A stretch of 34,956 nt of DNA from Oligoflexales bacterium (GTDB lineage Bacteria; Bdellovibrionota_B; Oligoflexia; Oligoflexales; RGVZ01), in NCBI GenBank assembly GCA_947479535.1, contig CANJZQ010000020.1, positions 1 to 34,956 of the forward strand, written 5' to 3'. The notes beneath the pieces are model-generated. The model was not told the DNA's origin. It did no database searches and worked only from the letters and a program-made list of their open reading frames with translations. Position 1 is the stretch's first letter, and every line of letters begins with the position of its first letter. The position numbers and the translations under genes are program-made. Shown piece by piece: positions 33,661 through 34,956 of this stretch.

Positions 33661-33676
33661 AAATTCTCAAGAATTT
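33661..33676. promoter_or_regulatory. Palindrome in the glpX divergent spacer, possible operator
   Basis: AAATTCTCAAGAATTT is a perfect inverted repeat of seven bases around a two-base centre. It stands between two divergent genes, about 92 bases from the glpX start and 44 bases from the lipoprotein start. The position suits a transcription factor site, but there is no regulator gene next to it and no clear promoter hexamers can be assigned around it. The spacer otherwise (33569-33719, 151 bp) shows nothing I can name. Confidence 0.35.
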
Positions 33677-33719
33677 TGGCGGTTTGCCGTTAACTTGGGG
33701 TCTTTTGGAGGAGTCAAGG

Positions 33720-34772
33720 GTGAACCGCCTTTCAGAATGGTTGGGAGAAGTTGCGACTTGGGTTGCAGGCGCATCGGTTTTGGCGCTCGCTGGCGGCTGT
33801 GCTCCGGATGCCGTCAAGCCAATCGGCGACGGCGCCAACGCAGTGCCCGGAACCACCCAGATCGCGGCCAGCGCATTGGAAAGGCTGCCGGCGTTGACTC
33901 TGGAGTCGATCCTGCAGCAGTTCAAGTCATGCGGACTTCCTGAGGGGTTTGAGTCTTCGCCATCGGCTTTTACAGGTCAATTTGCAACTCCTGGCCCGTT
34001 GGTCTGGGGTCATCAGGCCAGTGGGTGTTTTTTTGGCGGGACCAGCGTGGCCAAAGTTTTAGTCTCGCCCACGGCAAGCCTGTCGGGTCCGTTTAAAAAT
34101 CCGGTTCTGACCTTTGGAGCGACCCAGAGGGTCGAATCGCAATGCGCCGAAAAGTTCAACAACCGGGCCGCATCCGACGCCGCGCCCTATCAGCGCACGG
34201 TTCGTTACGATGTTCTGCCGGTTGAGTCACGCCCCGACCGGATTGGCAGCACCGGTCCGTGGAAAAAAGCGATTTGCACCCTTGCAGCGGTGAGCGGGAT
34301 TACCCATGATTACAAGACGCCGGGATCTGGCGACTCAAGTCCGCAGTCCTTCCGGACCCAAGTCGAGTTTCTTCCGGCCATTCCGGCCATGGTTGTCCCT
34401 GGAGCAGCCGTTAGTAGGGCCTTTGCCAACGAACTCGGCAGCAGTCTCGTTTTTGAAAAAATCGTGGCCCGGGTCAAATCATCGAACGACCAGCGATTGC
34501 CAGCAGGGCGCGAGATCACGGGAACGGTGACGGTCGAGTCCATTTCACCGCAAAAAGTGATCATTGATCCTGATTCCAGAACCCAGATGAATCTGCGCAC
34601 AAGCATCGGTATCCGGATCAAATCTGATTTTGGCGGGGTTCAGGTCACTCAGGCTCTGGGGGTGTTTCCCTGGGTCGAGTATTTCATCGACCAGGCGACG
34701 GGAACCATCAAATTCATCTCTGTTTCAAATCCCGATCCGGATCCGAAACGTCCAGAGATCATCTATCAATAA
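33720..34772 (+). CDS. Predicted lipoprotein of unknown function (350 aa)
   Basis: The function is not recognised. The GTG at 33720 has an excellent GGAGGA seven bases upstream, and this is why I prefer it to TTG 33684 at the start of the open frame. The N-terminus VNRLSEWLGEVATWVAGASV continues LALAGGC-A, a lipoprotein signal peptide. A linker leads into a beta-rich exported domain with four further cysteines, in KSCGLPEG, SGCFFGG, ESQCAEK and AICTLA. LRTSIGIRIKSDFGGVQVTQ near the C-terminus resembles amphipathic strands. The gene stands alone, divergent from glpX, and is followed by a rho-independent terminator 39 bases past the stop, so it is probably a single-gene transcript. Confidence 0.72.
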   Translation: MNRLSEWLGEVATWVAGASVLALAGGCAPDAVKPIGDGANAVPGTTQIAASALERLPALTLESILQQFKSCGLPEGFESSPSAFTGQFATPGPLVWGHQASGCFFGGTSVAKVLVSPTASLSGPFKNPVLTFGATQRVESQCAEKFNNRAASDAAPYQRTVRYDVLPVESRPDRIGSTGPWKKAICTLAAVSGITHDYKTPGSGDSSPQSFRTQVEFLPAIPAMVVPGAAVSRAFANELGSSLVFEKIVARVKSSNDQRLPAGREITGTVTVESISPQKVIIDPDSRTQMNLRTSIGIRIKSDFGGVQVTQALGVFPWVEYFIDQATGTIKFISVSNPDPDPKRPEIIYQ

Positions 34773-34810
34773 TGAACTGCTCCCGTTAACTGCATTCCAT
34801 TCCTCCTCCT

Positions 34811-34837
34811 CGCCCCGCCAACCCAGCGGGGCGTTTT
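34811..34837 (+). terminator. Rho-independent terminator after the lipoprotein gene
   Basis: CGCCCCGC (34811-34818) and GCGGGGCG (34826-34833) make a perfect eight-base GC-rich stem with a seven-base loop, followed by TTTT. On the minus strand no T-tract follows the stem, so it should work mainly for the plus-strand gene. Confidence 0.85.
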
Positions 34838-34956
34838 CATCTCAGCCCCATGATCCCCATATTGTGCCACCACACAAACAGGTCCAATTCATCCTGCAGA
34901 GCCGCCGCTTTTTTGCTCCCCTTCCACGTCCTCCGGTTCAAGCGACTCATCTGCGA
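34837..34956 (-). CDS. Possible C-terminal end of a minus-strand gene, cut by the right edge
   Basis: The minus strand is open from the right edge to a TGA at 34837-34839, giving 39 codons with a basic stretch (MSRLNRRTWKGSKKAA) and an end LDLFVWWHNMGIMGLR. The stop falls exactly beside the terminator hairpin, as expected for two convergent genes. A second frame is open from the edge to a TGA near 34889 and gives an acidic tail (ADESLEPEDVEGEQ). Either could be real, and no family is recognised from so short a piece. Confidence 0.3.
   Translation of the reverse strand, partial: SQMSRLNRRTWKGSKKAAALQDELDLFVWWHNMGIMGLR

Overview
This window reads as chromosomal DNA of a Gram-negative, outer-membrane-bearing bacterium of moderate GC content (about 50-55 % by eye, not computed). 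The evidence is an LpxL/HtrB-type acyltransferase, an OmpP1/FadL-like barrel protein, at least six predicted lipoproteins, a GT51 peptidoglycan glycosyltransferase and a GT9 (heptosyltransferase-like) enzyme. The mixture would fit a member of the former Deltaproteobacteria/Bdellovibrionota radiation, but no taxonomic marker such as rRNA lies in the window, so this is only an inference. No tRNA, rRNA, CRISPR array, transposase or phage gene was seen. The coding density is very high and no gene-free stretch exceeds 300 bases.

Region 1 (1-6745, minus strand) is a run of six co-directional genes. In transcription order these are two lipoproteins, an OmpP1/FadL-like outer-membrane protein coupled to the second lipoprotein by a GTGA overlap, an LpxL-like acyltransferase, a YiiX-like permuted papain-fold protein, and a DUF3516-type DExH helicase cut by the left edge. 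A candidate promoter lies at 6780-6808.

Region 2 (7039-10406, plus strand) holds an M28 zinc peptidase lipoprotein, an EI24/CysZ-like membrane protein whose ribosome binding site lies in the arm of a strong hairpin, and an unrecognised lipoprotein.

Region 3 (10605-21247, plus strand) is a compact housekeeping run. It contains dnaE, a SnoaL-like protein, an MtgA-like glycosyltransferase, a DUF374 acyltransferase, a short NFACT (RqcH-like) protein, an adenosine-deaminase-like hydrolase, an RlmI-like rRNA methyltransferase and an extended SDR. Most neighbours overlap or nearly touch. Repeats of a GTCAT-C-GAG-CG-AGC type sit just before dnaE and also at 2415-2472.

Region 4 (21227-33568, minus strand) begins with glpX, which is coupled to a secreted protein, followed by a lipoprotein. 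After these comes a surface-glycan cluster: GT9, an OafA-type acyltransferase, a YfhO-family membrane protein, a SAM methyltransferase, GT2, a Glf-like FAD oxidoreductase and a GT-C-like membrane protein. The last two are separated by a 14-bp tandem repeat that carries both the stop of one and the start of the next. Divergent from glpX is a lipoprotein (33720-34772) with a strong Shine-Dalgarno sequence and a clear rho-independent terminator. A possible minus-strand gene end lies at the right edge.

I saw no clear-cut new defence or mobile system. The points most worth a second look are the NFACT protein that seems to lack the N-terminal domain start and part of the DR motif, the start/stop-carrying tandem repeat, the SD-sequestering hairpin, and the unrecognised lipoprotein/outer-membrane operon.
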